Made by a program: the position numbers and the translations under genes. Of a stretch of 64,000 nucleotides of DNA, positions 49,804-58,417 are shown piece by piece. Under the pieces are notes generated by a model. That model was not told where the DNA came from. It was given only the letters and a program-made list of their open reading frames with translations, and made no database searches. Source of the stretch: JADKCL01 sp046329055 (GTDB lineage Bacteria > Bacteroidota > Bacteroidia > J057 > JADKCL01). Position 1 is the stretch's first letter; the number at the start of each line of letters is the position of its first letter. The stretch covers positions 20,330-84,329 of the forward strand of contig JAXLVK010000012.1 of NCBI GenBank assembly GCA_046329055.1. Direction: 5' to 3'.

Positions 49804-50391
49804 TTACCCCCTCCTCATCACCACCTCCCCAACCGACTTCCTCGTCCTCGGCGTGACCTCGCGGGTCTTGAACGGCTCCTCCAGTTTCTCGGGGCTGTCC
49901 AGGTAGCCCAACGCGATCATGGCCACAGAATCCACTGACTCCGGCAGTTCCAGCTCGGTGACGGCGCGTGCCTTGTCGTAGCCGGCCATGACGTGGGTGT
50001 AGATGCCCATGGAGTTGGCTTGGAGGGTGAGGGCGAAGTTGGCGGCGCCCAGGTCGTGCTGCGCCCAGGTGTTGGGTTTGCCGGAGGCGGTATGGGTCTC
50101 GATGAGGGTCAGCACGAGGACGGCGGCCTTGTCGCACCATGCTTGGTTGCCGGGGGCGAGCAGGCCCCAGAGCTGTTGGAACAATGCGCTGTCCCGATGG
50201 GCGATGATGAACCGCCACGGTTGTTCATTGAATGCGCTGAATGCCCAGGTGCCTGCCTCGATGATGGTGTCGATGTCGGCGGTGGATATCGCGCGGTCGG
50301 TGAAGCTCCGGGCGCTCCAGCGGTTGCGGAGGAGGTCGATCACGGGACCGGAGGTGGTGGCGGCTTTGATGGTTTGAGATTCTTGATTCAC
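49804..50391 (-). CDS. Nitroreductase-family FMN oxidoreductase
   Basis: 195 residues from a GTG start (VNQESQTIKAATTSGPVIDL). RNRWSARSFTDR is the usual N-terminal FMN phosphate-binding motif, followed by AGTWAFSAFNEQPWRFIIA. HDLGAANFALTLQANSMGIY is the dimer-interface helix, and MIALGYLD the C-terminal signature. It probably reduces nitro or quinone substrates with NAD(P)H. It converges with the gene at 48214, 15 bases between stops. Confidence 0.88.
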   Translation of the reverse strand: MNQESQTIKAATTSGPVIDLLRNRWSARSFTDRAISTADIDTIIEAGTWAFSAFNEQPWRFIIAHRDSALFQQLWGLLAPGNQAWCDKAAVLVLTLIETHTASGKPNTWAQHDLGAANFALTLQANSMGIYTHVMAGYDKARAVTELELPESVDSVAMIALGYLDSPEKLEEPFKTREVTPRTRKSVGEVVMRRG

Positions 50392-50404
50392 TGCTTTTGA
50401 TCGA

Positions 50405-50525
50405 GTTCGATGATGAATGATGAAGGATGAAAGATGAAAGATGAAAGATGAAAGATGAAAGATGAAGGTTCAATTTCTGAATCAAGATTGGAACTTTCAT
50501 CTTTCATCCTTCCACTTTCATCCAA
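50405..50525. repeat. Tandem AAGATGAAAG repeat and inverted partner
   Basis: About six copies of GATGAAA(G/A) run from 50411 to 50468, and the complementary CTTTCATCTTTCATCCTTCC lies at about 50494-50513, so transcripts could form a long hairpin. It separates the nitroreductase from the YceI gene. Confidence 0.75.
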
Positions 50526-50585
50526 AATGCAACCGTGGGGTTCAGCCTTCGATCAGCCATGCCGACCACGGATGGGGAGGATTGT

Positions 50586-51119
50586 TCACTGACGGAGCAA
50601 CTGCAGGTCGATGTGCAACTTGACATCTTCGCTCACGAGCAGTCCGCCTGCTTCGGTCGGCGCGTTCCATGTGAGTCCCCAATGCTTGCGGTTGATCTTG
50701 CCGCTGATGGTGAAGCCTGCCTTGGTATTGCCCCAGGGATCTTTGGCGACGCCGCCGAATTCGACATCGAGGGTCACGGGATGGGCTTGGCCGCGGATGG
50801 TCAGGTCGCCGTGGACTTGGAAGTCGCTGCTGCCGTCGAAGCCGCTCACGCTCGTGCTGCGGAAGGTCATGTGCGGATGGTTTTCGCTGTCGAAAAAGTC
50901 GCCGCTGCGCAGGTGTCCGTCGCGCTGCTCATTGCCAGTGGTGATGCTCGCGGTGTCGGCGGAGAAGTTGATCTCGGCCTTGCCAAAGTCGTTCTCCTCG
51001 GTGGTCACGTTGGCGGTATAGTTCGCGAAGTTGCCCTTCACGTTGGTGATCATGAGGTGCTTCACGCGGAAGCCAACTTCACTGTGCGCTGCGTCTGCAA
51101 TCCAATTCACTTTTGCCAT
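50586..51119 (-). CDS. YceI-family lipid-binding protein
   Basis: 177 residues from ATG 51119 (MAKVNWIADAAHSEVGFRVK). The YceI lipocalin-like barrel is recognised from AHSEVGFRVKHLMITNVKG, ADTASITTGNEQRDGHLRSG, FFDSENHPHMTFRST and GDLTIRGQAHPVTLDVEF. No signal peptide is present, so this member is cytoplasmic, as with other short versions. It follows the pirin gene at 51187 by 67 bases on the same strand. The family binds isoprenoids or other amphiphiles; the ligand here is unknown. Confidence 0.93.
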   Translation of the reverse strand: MAKVNWIADAAHSEVGFRVKHLMITNVKGNFANYTANVTTEENDFGKAEINFSADTASITTGNEQRDGHLRSGDFFDSENHPHMTFRSTSVSGFDGSSDFQVHGDLTIRGQAHPVTLDVEFGGVAKDPWGNTKAGFTISGKINRKHWGLTWNAPTEAGGLLVSEDVKLHIDLQLLRQ

Positions 51120-51186
51120 AAGACATTCTGTGTTAAGTGTGATTATTTTCAGTTTTTATTTTGAGACTATTTAAAACCAATTCCTT

Positions 51187-52065
51187 CTAGGACAATGACA
51201 TAGGCACTTCCATGATCAATATTTCAGCGTTTTCGGATTTCGCCTCGATATTGAGCGATGGGATGTCCCAAATGCCGAGTCCATCGCGGTCTCCGAGCGC
51301 CTGTCCATCGACCGTGAAGGCCCCCGAGAGGACGAAAAGATAGACCCCGTTGCCGGGCCGCTTGAGGGTGTAGGTCGCCCCTTTGCCATTGTCAAATCGG
51401 CCCATGTGGAACCATGCATCTTGGTGGATCCACACCCCGTCGTCGTCGGGATTTGGGGAGAGGACTTGCTGCAATCTGTTGTGCCGCTGCGCCACGTCGA
51501 GGCTGAGCTGATCGTACCGGGGCTTCACGCCGCGCTTGTTCGGGAAGACCCAAATCTGCAGGAACTTGACCTCGGCATCCTTGTTCTTGTTGAACTCCGA
51601 ATGCGTGATCCCCGTGCCGGCGCTCATGACTTGGATGTCGCCATTGCGGATCACCGAGACGTTGCCCATGCTGTCCTTGTGTTCCAGGTCGCCCGCGAGG
51701 GGGATGGAGATGATCTCCATGTTGTCGTGGGGATGCGTGCCGAAGCCCATTCCAGGTGCGACGCGGTCATCGTTGAGGACGCGCAGCACGCCGAAGTGCA
51801 TCCTTTCGGGGTTGTAGTAGTTCGCAAAGCTGAACGTGTGGCGGGAATGCAGCCAACCGTGGTCGGCGAGCCCGCGCGTTGCGGCGGGGTGAAATACGCT
51901 GTTGCTCATAACATTGGAAGAGGTTGATGGGATGTGGTTGAACCCGACAATGTCCAGGGGCTTGAGTTCATCGTTGTCATTGGCGAGGAGCTGAGCCGCG
52001 GCGCCAGTGGCAGCGAGGATGCCAGTTCCCAAAAGACCACGTCGAAGAAATTCACCACGTTTCAT
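51187..52065 (-). CDS. Pirin-family protein with N-terminal Tat-like signal
   Basis: 292 residues from ATG 52065. MKRGEFLRRGLLGTGILAAT resembles a Tat signal (RRG then hydrophobic). The double-cupin follows: the N-terminal metal-binding motif GFGTHPHDNMEIISIPLAG and AGTGITHSEFNKN, then DAWFHMGRFDNGKGATYTLK and a final cupin. Many pirins act as quercetinases or redox regulators. A Tat-exported pirin is unusual; the first 50 residues could also be a disordered extension. It is followed by the YceI gene. Confidence 0.88.
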   Translation of the reverse strand: MKRGEFLRRGLLGTGILAATGAAAQLLANDNDELKPLDIVGFNHIPSTSSNVMSNSVFHPAATRGLADHGWLHSRHTFSFANYYNPERMHFGVLRVLNDDRVAPGMGFGTHPHDNMEIISIPLAGDLEHKDSMGNVSVIRNGDIQVMSAGTGITHSEFNKNKDAEVKFLQIWVFPNKRGVKPRYDQLSLDVAQRHNRLQQVLSPNPDDDGVWIHQDAWFHMGRFDNGKGATYTLKRPGNGVYLFVLSGAFTVDGQALGDRDGLGIWDIPSLNIEAKSENAEILIMEVPMSLS

Positions 52066-52690
52066 ACGCTTTTCAAATCTGATGAAGCAAAGGTACGGGG
52101 GTCAAATGCCCGATTCCATTGAACTAGGTTAATAAAACATGTAGATACATGCAATTGTTTCGGAATCTTGCAGAGGCGAGGGGCGAAAGCGAAAATGAGG
52201 CGAGAGGCGAACATTGAGTCGAGAGGCGAAAATTGAGGCAAGGGGCCGGAGCCTGTCCTGAGGGACTCGAAGGGGCCTAATGCCGACCCGACCGCGCGCC
52301 TCTGGCGCGTGTAAATGGGGTGAGATCGGGCACATGAAAAGTGAGACGACGATGCAGTCAATTCTTGTTTGCCAGTATTGCTTTAACCAATCATCATTAA
52401 ATCGTTCATAGACAATGAAGTAAATTCGACCAGAAGACACATGCCGTCCGAATTTCGGGGTCCCTACACAGAAGCTCCCGATCTATTTCATCACTCTGAT
52501 CAACGGGGAAAAGTGCGGCAAGGCTGACTGGAACGACCTTGTTCTTCATTTGGGCTTGAAGGGTTGCGGGCTTCGAGAGCCTCAGCCCCCAACATGGAGT
52601 CTCAGCTACCAACATGGCACCATCAACCCTTGGACGAGGCTAAGCGTGGCGCTTTCCTCTGTCAACTGTCCCTTGTCAACTATCCACTTT
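52066..52690. other. Intergenic region with dispersed GAGGCGAGAGGCGA repeats
   Basis: Between 52175 and 52262 the string GAGGCGAG(A/G)GGCGAA recurs about four times with AAAATTGAGG spacers. The same string occurs at 61514-61542, and its GAGGCAAGGGGC variant resembles the insertion in the CRISPR array (29931-30040). A minus-strand frame beginning MSSGRIYFIVYERFNDDW (52440) runs into the repeat and is not convincing. Confidence 0.55.
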
Positions 52691-53284
52691 TCAGTGGTTC
52701 ATCCGCCCCCTGATCTTGCTCAGGAACTCCGGCGACACGCCGAGATAGCTCGCGATGTAATGCTGCGCGACGCGCTGTGGGATATGCGGGTAGCGCTCCA
52801 GAAATTCCTGGTAACGCTCCTGCGCGGGTTTGCTGAGGGTGGATAGCAGGCGCTCTTGCATCACACCCAGGCTCCGTTGCAGCATGAGGCGGTACATCCG
52901 CTCAAATTTCGGATACCGCTCCAGCAGCAACTCCTTGTTGGGGCGATTGAGCATCAGGAGCTCTGTCGGTTCCAATGTCTCCAAGGTGATTTTGGCGGGC
53001 TTGCCTTCATGGAAACTCGCGAGGTCGCTCACCCACCAATCCTCGACCGCGAAGAGCAGGGTGACCTCAAATCCATTTTCATTCGTGAAATAGGCCCTGA
53101 CGCAGCCCTTGATGATATAGGATTCGTATTCGCAGATGTCGCCCTCATGGAGCAGGATCGACTTTTTCTCAAACCGTTTGAAAGTGAGCAGGGAATCGAA
53201 AAATGCCAACTCCTCATCGGTCGGCTCCAGACAGCGCCGGATGTAGGCATTGATCCCCGCGTGGATGTCCGGCTGAGTGGTCAC
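52691..53284 (-). CDS. Crp/Fnr-family transcription regulator
   Basis: 197 residues from a GTG start (VTTQPDIHAGINAYIRRCLE). The cyclic-nucleotide-binding fold is seen in FEKKSILLHEGDICEYESYI, KGCVRAYFTNENGFEVTL and DWWVSDLASFHEG. The HTH is short and Bacteroidota-typical: IPQRVAQHYIASYLGVSPEF. It lacks the Arg-Glu pair needed for cAMP and an Fe-S Cys cluster, so the signal is unknown. Its start overlaps the aminotransferase stop by 4 bases (GTGA). Confidence 0.9.
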   Translation of the reverse strand: MTTQPDIHAGINAYIRRCLEPTDEELAFFDSLLTFKRFEKKSILLHEGDICEYESYIIKGCVRAYFTNENGFEVTLLFAVEDWWVSDLASFHEGKPAKITLETLEPTELLMLNRPNKELLLERYPKFERMYRLMLQRSLGVMQERLLSTLSKPAQERYQEFLERYPHIPQRVAQHYIASYLGVSPEFLSKIRGRMNH

Positions 53285-54415
53285 GACCTCCCTCCCAATG
53301 CCTGGAACACAGCGGCAATCACCCGGTCCTGCACCTCATCGGTCATGCTATGGTAGATCGGCAGGCGCACGAGGCGGTCGCTCCATGCTTGGCAATGCGG
53401 CAAGTCAGGGCCGTTGTATTCGGGCAGGTGATGCGGGCTGCTGTGCAGGGGCACGTAATGGAAAACCGCCATCACGCCAACTGCGGCAAGGTCGGCGATG
53501 AACCGATCCCGGGTCGCCCGGTCCGCCAAGCGGAGATAGAAAATATGCCCATTGCCGATGGCGCCCGCAGGCACCTGTGGCAATTCGATCCGTCCGGGCC
53601 TGGCAAGGGGTTGCAAAGCAGCATTGTACCTGTTCCACAGCCGATTCCGCTGGTCTAGAATCGCATCTCGATCCTGCAACTGCGCGAAGAGATAGGCCGC
53701 AGCCATGTCGCCAAGGGTATAGCAGCCGCCCCGGTCCACCCAGGTGTATTGATTGACCTCGCCCCGGAAAAATGCCGCCCGGTTCGTGCCATTCTCCCAA
53801 TGGATCGCCGCCTGTTCCGCGAACCGCTTGTTGTTGACCACGAGCATGCCGCCTTGGCCGCAGGTGATGTTTTTGGTCTCGTGGAATGAAAACGCGGCAA
53901 AATCCCCAAAGCTGCCCAGCCATTCGCCGTGATATGACGCGCCCAGTCCATGAGCCGCATCCTCGATCAGCAGCAGCCGATGCGCATCCGCCAATGACCG
54001 AATCGCGCCCATGTCGCAACCCATGCCCGCATAATGCACCACCACGACCGCCCGGGTGACGGGGGCCGATCTGCGCCGCAATGGAGGCAGGATCCACATT
54101 CGGATGATCGGGGCTGCTGTCCGCGAAGACCAAAGTCGCGCCTGCCCGTTCGAAGGCATTGGCGGTGCCCACATGCGTGAAGCTCGGCAAGATGACCTCG
54201 TCCCCGGGCTGGAATTCGCAGCAGAGCGCCGCAAGCTCCAAGGCCCCCGTGCAAGAATGCGTGAGCATCACCCGCTGAAAGCCATAAGCCCGGCGCAGCA
54301 AATCCGTCACCCGGTGCCCAAAAGGGCCATTGCCAGAGATATGCCCGCTGCCGATCGCAGCGCGGACATGGCGCATCTCATTGCCGGTGACGCAGGGTAT
54401 GTTGAAAGGGATCAT
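53281..54415 (-). CDS. rffA: dTDP-4-amino-4,6-dideoxygalactose transaminase-like (DegT/DnrJ/EryC1), one frameshift
   Basis: ATG 54415 gives MIPFNIPCVTGNEMRHVRAA, then GNGPFGHRV and HSCTGALELAALCCEFQPGD. At about 54065 an extra C in GGCCCCCG changes frame; the rest (VTRAVVVVHYAGMGCDMGAI, LLIEDAAHGLGASY, FSFHETKNITCGQGGML with the PLP Lys in HETKN) is open to 53281. Fused length is 378 residues, as in WecE/RffA. The enzyme transfers an amino group to a dTDP-4-keto sugar for surface glycans. It starts within the stop of the lipoprotein gene (ATGA). The frameshift sits in a C run and may be a base-calling error. Confidence 0.85.
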
Positions 54416-54834
54416 GGAGCAAAGCGCAAAAGATACCATTTTTCCCCACGCTTGACCAATTCCAATGTATCCCTCCGGTCACCGCGCGGCCCGAACAAGA
54501 TGGGAACCAATGCATTGGATCCATTAACAATCGCCGCTCCGTCCACCTTCCCACTGCCCCAAAACATCGGGAATTCCCCGTCCGGGTCAAATCCATTCGC
54601 GTAGTCGCAGATGCGCCGCGTCTCGATGTCGCCCTGCCCCTCAGGGTCGCAGAGGTCGGCGAGGAGCTTGGGATCGCCGCCCTTCGCCACTGCGAATATC
54701 CCCTCCACCACCGCCTCCGGCGTCGATTCCGGCCCAGAATTATCGGGGGATGTTTTGTCTGACACCTCAGCCCCACAACTGGTAATCAGGGTAATAGAGA
54801 GAATAATTATCAGCAAGGTCGGGATTCGGCCCAT
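54412..54834 (-). CDS. Small lipoprotein of unknown function
   Basis: 140 residues from ATG 54834 (MGRIPTLLIIILSITLITSC), with the lipobox Cys at position 20. The mature part has a Thr/Ser/Pro linker (DKTSPDNSGPESTPEAVVEG) and an NTF2/DUF4878-like layout (AVVEGIFAVAKGGDPKLLAD ... LELVKRGEKWYLLRFAP). ATG 54834 was chosen because it gives a proper signal. It is coupled to the aminotransferase gene by ATGA. Confidence 0.75.
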   Translation of the reverse strand: MGRIPTLLIIILSITLITSCGAEVSDKTSPDNSGPESTPEAVVEGIFAVAKGGDPKLLADLCDPEGQGDIETRRICDYANGFDPDGEFPMFWGSGKVDGAAIVNGSNALVPILFGPRGDRRDTLELVKRGEKWYLLRFAP

Positions 54835-54889
54835 CAGTTCACTAGAACCTGCCCTCAGCGCACCCCAACCCAAGCGATTTCCCGCTGCC

Positions 54890-54985
54890 CAGCTGCTTCC
54901 CGACCCCAGAGGGGTCGCAGGTTTGTAGCCCACGACGTCCCATTTCCCATCGACCCCAGAGGGGTCGCACCGTACAACACCATTC
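54890..54985. repeat. Two copies of a GACCCCAGAGGGGTCGCA palindrome
   Basis: CGACCCCAGAGGGGTCGCA occurs at about 54900-54918 and again at about 54953-54971, each a short perfect hairpin (GACCCC/GGGGTC). Adjacent text is also repetitive (ACCATTCACCATCGCG / ACCATTCACGATTGC). The interval 54835-55081 has no gene. Confidence 0.75.
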
Positions 54986-55081
54986 ACCATCGCGACACCA
55001 TTCACGATTGCAACTCCGCACGCCCGCACCAAGCGCCAGAGAGCCAAGGCACCCACACCGCATCCCAATCGCCGTTGCACC

Positions 55082-57475
55082 TCACCTGCCATCACCCACC
55101 TCCTTTTTGAAATCCCCCAAGTCCTTCAACCGCACCAACCGGATATCCGCCCGGCGGTTTTGCGCATGGAGTTCCTCGCTGCATTCCACACCCTCACGGC
55201 AATTGTTGAACGGATCCTCCTCCCCTTTCCCGATTGCCAGCAACCTGTTCCGGTCGATGCCCTGCCGTGCAATCGCATCCGCCAACAGATCAGCCCGCGA
55301 TTGGCTCAACTTTAGATTGAACTCCGACCGCCCCCGCCAGTCCGTATGCGCCGTGAGCACCAGCCCCATGTCCGGATTCGCCCGCAACATGTGGATGATC
55401 TCGATCAAATCTTGCTGCCCAGCAGAGTCCACCATGTCGCTGCGGTAGGCAAAATGCACCGTCTTGACCACCTTGTCGGGCATGATTGGCACAAGCGGCA
55501 TGTCGTTCAGCGTGGTATCCGTCTTGTCGGCGTCCGGCGTGATGTCGATGCGGGTGCTGAGGTACTTGGGTTTCGATGCGACGATGGTATAGGGCTTGCC
55601 GCCGTCCAGCACCTTGTAAAAGGTGCCGTCCGGCCCCAGATGTTGTTCCGATTTGACCTTCTGTGTTTTGCCATCGAGGAATGCCACGTCAGCCCCGCCC
55701 ACCACGATGTCCCGCTCCGTGTCGATGGTCCGCCCTTCGAGGTAATGGAAACCGCCCTTTTTCAATACTATCTGATGCTCATAGACCTGCGGAAACGCCT
55801 CGGCTCCCGTGGTGAACTCGATGATCTCCGGCAGGTAGCCCGGCTGGAAAAAGATGGCCCGGTACTGCGTCTCGGCTTGGATGGGCTGGGAAAATGCGCC
55901 TTTGGCATCGGCAAATGACCTACCATCCCGCCCGCCGATCAAGCGTACCACCGCCCCCGGAATGGGCTTGCGGGTCTTGGCATCCACGATGGTGCCCCGG
56001 ATTTCGTACCGCAGCTCCTCCTCCATCGCGATTTCAAGTTCGAGGTCGCCATTCGCGCCCACAAAACGGGCAGAGAAGTTCCGGCTTTGGTCGTGGTATT
56101 GCGGGTGGAAGAATTTGGCGAAGACGTCATTTCCCGAGCGAATGACATGGGCAAACCGCCCCGAGGAGTCCGTGCGGTAGTAGTGGATGCCCTGGTTGAT
56201 GTCCACGACCTCGACCTTCACCCCTATGAGCGGCGCCCCGGTCCGGGAGTCCACCACCCGACCCAAAAGCTGCTTGAACCGCTTACAGCTGTAAATGTCC
56301 ATGCCGCCCGCGCCACCGGGCCGGTTGCTGGCAAAGTACCCCATCGGTTTGCCGGGTACCATGGACAGACCATATTCATCCGCAGGGCTGTTCAGCGGCG
56401 CGCCCAGGTGGACCACCTCGGTCCCCATCCAGTTGGCATCGAGGCGGGCGCGGTAGATGTCCCAGCCACCAAATCCCTCCGCCCGGTTGGAGGCGAAGTA
56501 GAGCGTGCTGTCGTTGGCGAGGAAAGGATACGCGTCGTCGCTGCTGCCATTCACGGATGCGATCGCCTGAATGCCCTCCCATTTCGCTCCGCGGCGGCTC
56601 GCGAAGGACAATCCCAGCCCATCGATGCCCAAACTCGTCTCCGCCATGGTAAAGATCATCCTGCGGCGGTCGGCCGAATAGGTCACCTGATGCGCTGGCA
56701 CCAAGAATTCGCCGACTTGGACGCTGTCAGCATTGCCTCGTTGCCGTTCCAGGTTGCGCATGACCGGAGACGGGTGCCCGACGTTGGTGATGGCGACGGA
56801 TGGCAGGTCATAGAAAAATGCCCCTTTGGGACGGCCCTTCATGGCTGGCTGCCGCGCAGGCTTGGGCTTGCGAAACTGGCCATCGAGGGTGCCGGCCGCG
56901 AAGAAGAGGCGATCTTCCTGCTTCACCCTCCGCACCAGCGCCATGTCGCCCGCATGGACCATGGGCAGCAATTCATCGGCGGCGGAATTCAATGAGGGAA
57001 CAGCCTGCACGATGTAGCCGAGGGTATCCGCCTTGGCGGCCATGGCAGAGGAGCAGGCTGCAAGCATCTGCCTGGCGCGGGGATCGAGGCCGCCATCGCG
57101 GAGGTACTTGACCAGCCACACCTTGGCGGCATCGTACTTGCCTTGGCGGAGGAGTGAATTTGCGAGGGAAAGGGGGGCGTGGGAAGGGCCGCCGGGCTTG
57201 AAGGCGAGACTCGCCCAGCATTTTTCGGCTTGGTCCCATCGTTGGAGGGCCTCATGGCAGCGCGCCAGTCGTTCCAATGCGACGAGGTCAGAGTCGGCTT
57301 TGGCGAGGTGGATTTGGTAGGCTTTCGCTGCGCGGTCGTATTGCCCGGCGGCCATCCATGCATCGGCGCGGTCGGTCTGGGACTTGGCTTCAAATGGGAC
57401 AAAGAGGAGCAGCAACAAGGCAACCGTCCACCACTTCCAACCCGCATTTTCCTTCGCCTTCCAATCCCGATTCAT
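55082..57475 (-). CDS. OmpA/PD40/TPR outer-membrane protein, PorE-like T9SS component
   Basis: 797 residues: signal peptide (WWTVALLLLLFVPFEAKSQ), TPR-like repeats about 30-140, a WD40/PD40 propeller (TLYFASNRAEGFGGWDIYRA, MGYFASNRPGGAGGMDIYSC), two carboxypeptidase-regulatory-like beta domains (GRVVDSRTGAPLIGVKVEVV, GTIVDAKTRKPIPGAVVRLI), and a C-terminal OmpA domain with peptidoglycan-binding LVLTAHTDWRGRSEFNLKLS and SRADLLADAI...NRRADIRL. This order matches PorE and related OmpA proteins encoded with PorP/SprF. It follows sprF by 18 bases. Confidence 0.9.
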   Translation of the reverse strand: MNRDWKAKENAGWKWWTVALLLLLFVPFEAKSQTDRADAWMAAGQYDRAAKAYQIHLAKADSDLVALERLARCHEALQRWDQAEKCWASLAFKPGGPSHAPLSLANSLLRQGKYDAAKVWLVKYLRDGGLDPRARQMLAACSSAMAAKADTLGYIVQAVPSLNSAADELLPMVHAGDMALVRRVKQEDRLFFAAGTLDGQFRKPKPARQPAMKGRPKGAFFYDLPSVAITNVGHPSPVMRNLERQRGNADSVQVGEFLVPAHQVTYSADRRRMIFTMAETSLGIDGLGLSFASRRGAKWEGIQAIASVNGSSDDAYPFLANDSTLYFASNRAEGFGGWDIYRARLDANWMGTEVVHLGAPLNSPADEYGLSMVPGKPMGYFASNRPGGAGGMDIYSCKRFKQLLGRVVDSRTGAPLIGVKVEVVDINQGIHYYRTDSSGRFAHVIRSGNDVFAKFFHPQYHDQSRNFSARFVGANGDLELEIAMEEELRYEIRGTIVDAKTRKPIPGAVVRLIGGRDGRSFADAKGAFSQPIQAETQYRAIFFQPGYLPEIIEFTTGAEAFPQVYEHQIVLKKGGFHYLEGRTIDTERDIVVGGADVAFLDGKTQKVKSEQHLGPDGTFYKVLDGGKPYTIVASKPKYLSTRIDITPDADKTDTTLNDMPLVPIMPDKVVKTVHFAYRSDMVDSAGQQDLIEIIHMLRANPDMGLVLTAHTDWRGRSEFNLKLSQSRADLLADAIARQGIDRNRLLAIGKGEEDPFNNCREGVECSEELHAQNRRADIRLVRLKDLGDFKKEVGDGR

Positions 57476-57493
57476 GACGCGAACTTGACCTGC

Positions 57494-58417
57494 CTAGAAT
57501 CTGATGGGTTCGTCCTGACTGGACTTGTGGACATTCAAATCCACCCCCAAGATCAGCTCATGACCACCTGAGTTGAATGACTTCAATGTATTGGTCATGA
57601 GGTCATAAGAGTATCCCAATTGAAGTCTTTCTGTAATGTAGGCTTGGGCATGGAAAGCCAGCGAATTGCCGGGTCTCCAGATCGCTCCTGCCATGAACCG
57701 GTCGATGAACATGGCACCGATTCCGAGGTCGAGCAGGCGCTGTTGCGGATTGGAATAACGCAGCAGGACGGAGGGACGGAGCTTGACGGAACCGCCCAAT
57801 GGGATCGCGCCGCCTGCCATCACGTAGAGGGTCCGGGGCTGCTTGTCCGTGCTGATGAAGAAGCCATGGAGCTTGCTGATCGGCGTGGGCAGGATGTTGG
57901 GCATGGAGATGCCCGCGTAAGCGTATTGGTTCTGAAAATAGAATCCGGGGCCGACCATGAGCAGTACGGTGCTTGCGCGGTTGTTGGGTAGCATGGGGTC
58001 GGGGCCGGGGATGTCCACGCCCGCCAGGTTCAAGCCAAATTGCCGGAGGCCGAGGTCCAGGCCCATGCCGAGGTGACCGCCCGCCATGGGTATGCGGTAG
58101 GCGTAGCCGAAGTTGAGCATGAAGCGGCTGGAGTGCCCGTATTGGTCGAGTTGGAGGTTCATGCCTACGCCATGGCGCTCGTCGGGCGTGGGCATGTGGG
58201 CGCTGAGTGTCTGCGTGCGCGGTGCATTTTCCATGCCCACCCATTGCCAGCGGGCGGACATCCTCGCAGAGAGCTGCCCTGTACTGCCGAGGTATCCGGG
58301 ATTGAACAGGGACTTGTTCAGGAAGTACTGCGTCTGCAAGGGATCCAACTGCGCCCGCAGGCCGGGTGCGAAGCCCAGTCCAATTGCGATGAGGATGAGG
58401 GTCAGGCGAGCTTTCAT
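57494..58417 (-). CDS. PorP/SprF-family type IX secretion membrane protein
   Basis: 307 residues: signal peptide (MKARLTLILIAIGLGFAPG), then a beta-barrel beginning LDPLQTQYFLNKSLFNPGYL, the PorP/SprF signature, with GVGMNLQLDQYG, YAYAGISMPNIL and a final strand (SGGHELILGVDLNV). It presumably anchors or retains the gliding-CTD protein encoded directly upstream; its ATG overlaps that gene's stop. Confidence 0.93.
   Translation of the reverse strand: MKARLTLILIAIGLGFAPGLRAQLDPLQTQYFLNKSLFNPGYLGSTGQLSARMSARWQWVGMENAPRTQTLSAHMPTPDERHGVGMNLQLDQYGHSSRFMLNFGYAYRIPMAGGHLGMGLDLGLRQFGLNLAGVDIPGPDPMLPNNRASTVLLMVGPGFYFQNQYAYAGISMPNILPTPISKLHGFFISTDKQPRTLYVMAGGAIPLGGSVKLRPSVLLRYSNPQQRLLDLGIGAMFIDRFMAGAIWRPGNSLAFHAQAYITERLQLGYSYDLMTNTLKSFNSGGHELILGVDLNVHKSSQDEPIRF

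Noticed and set aside
52129..52615. Two short minus-strand frames before the pirin gene
   Set aside because: They run through the GAGGCGAG repeat, have no ribosome site that I can see and no recognisable composition.
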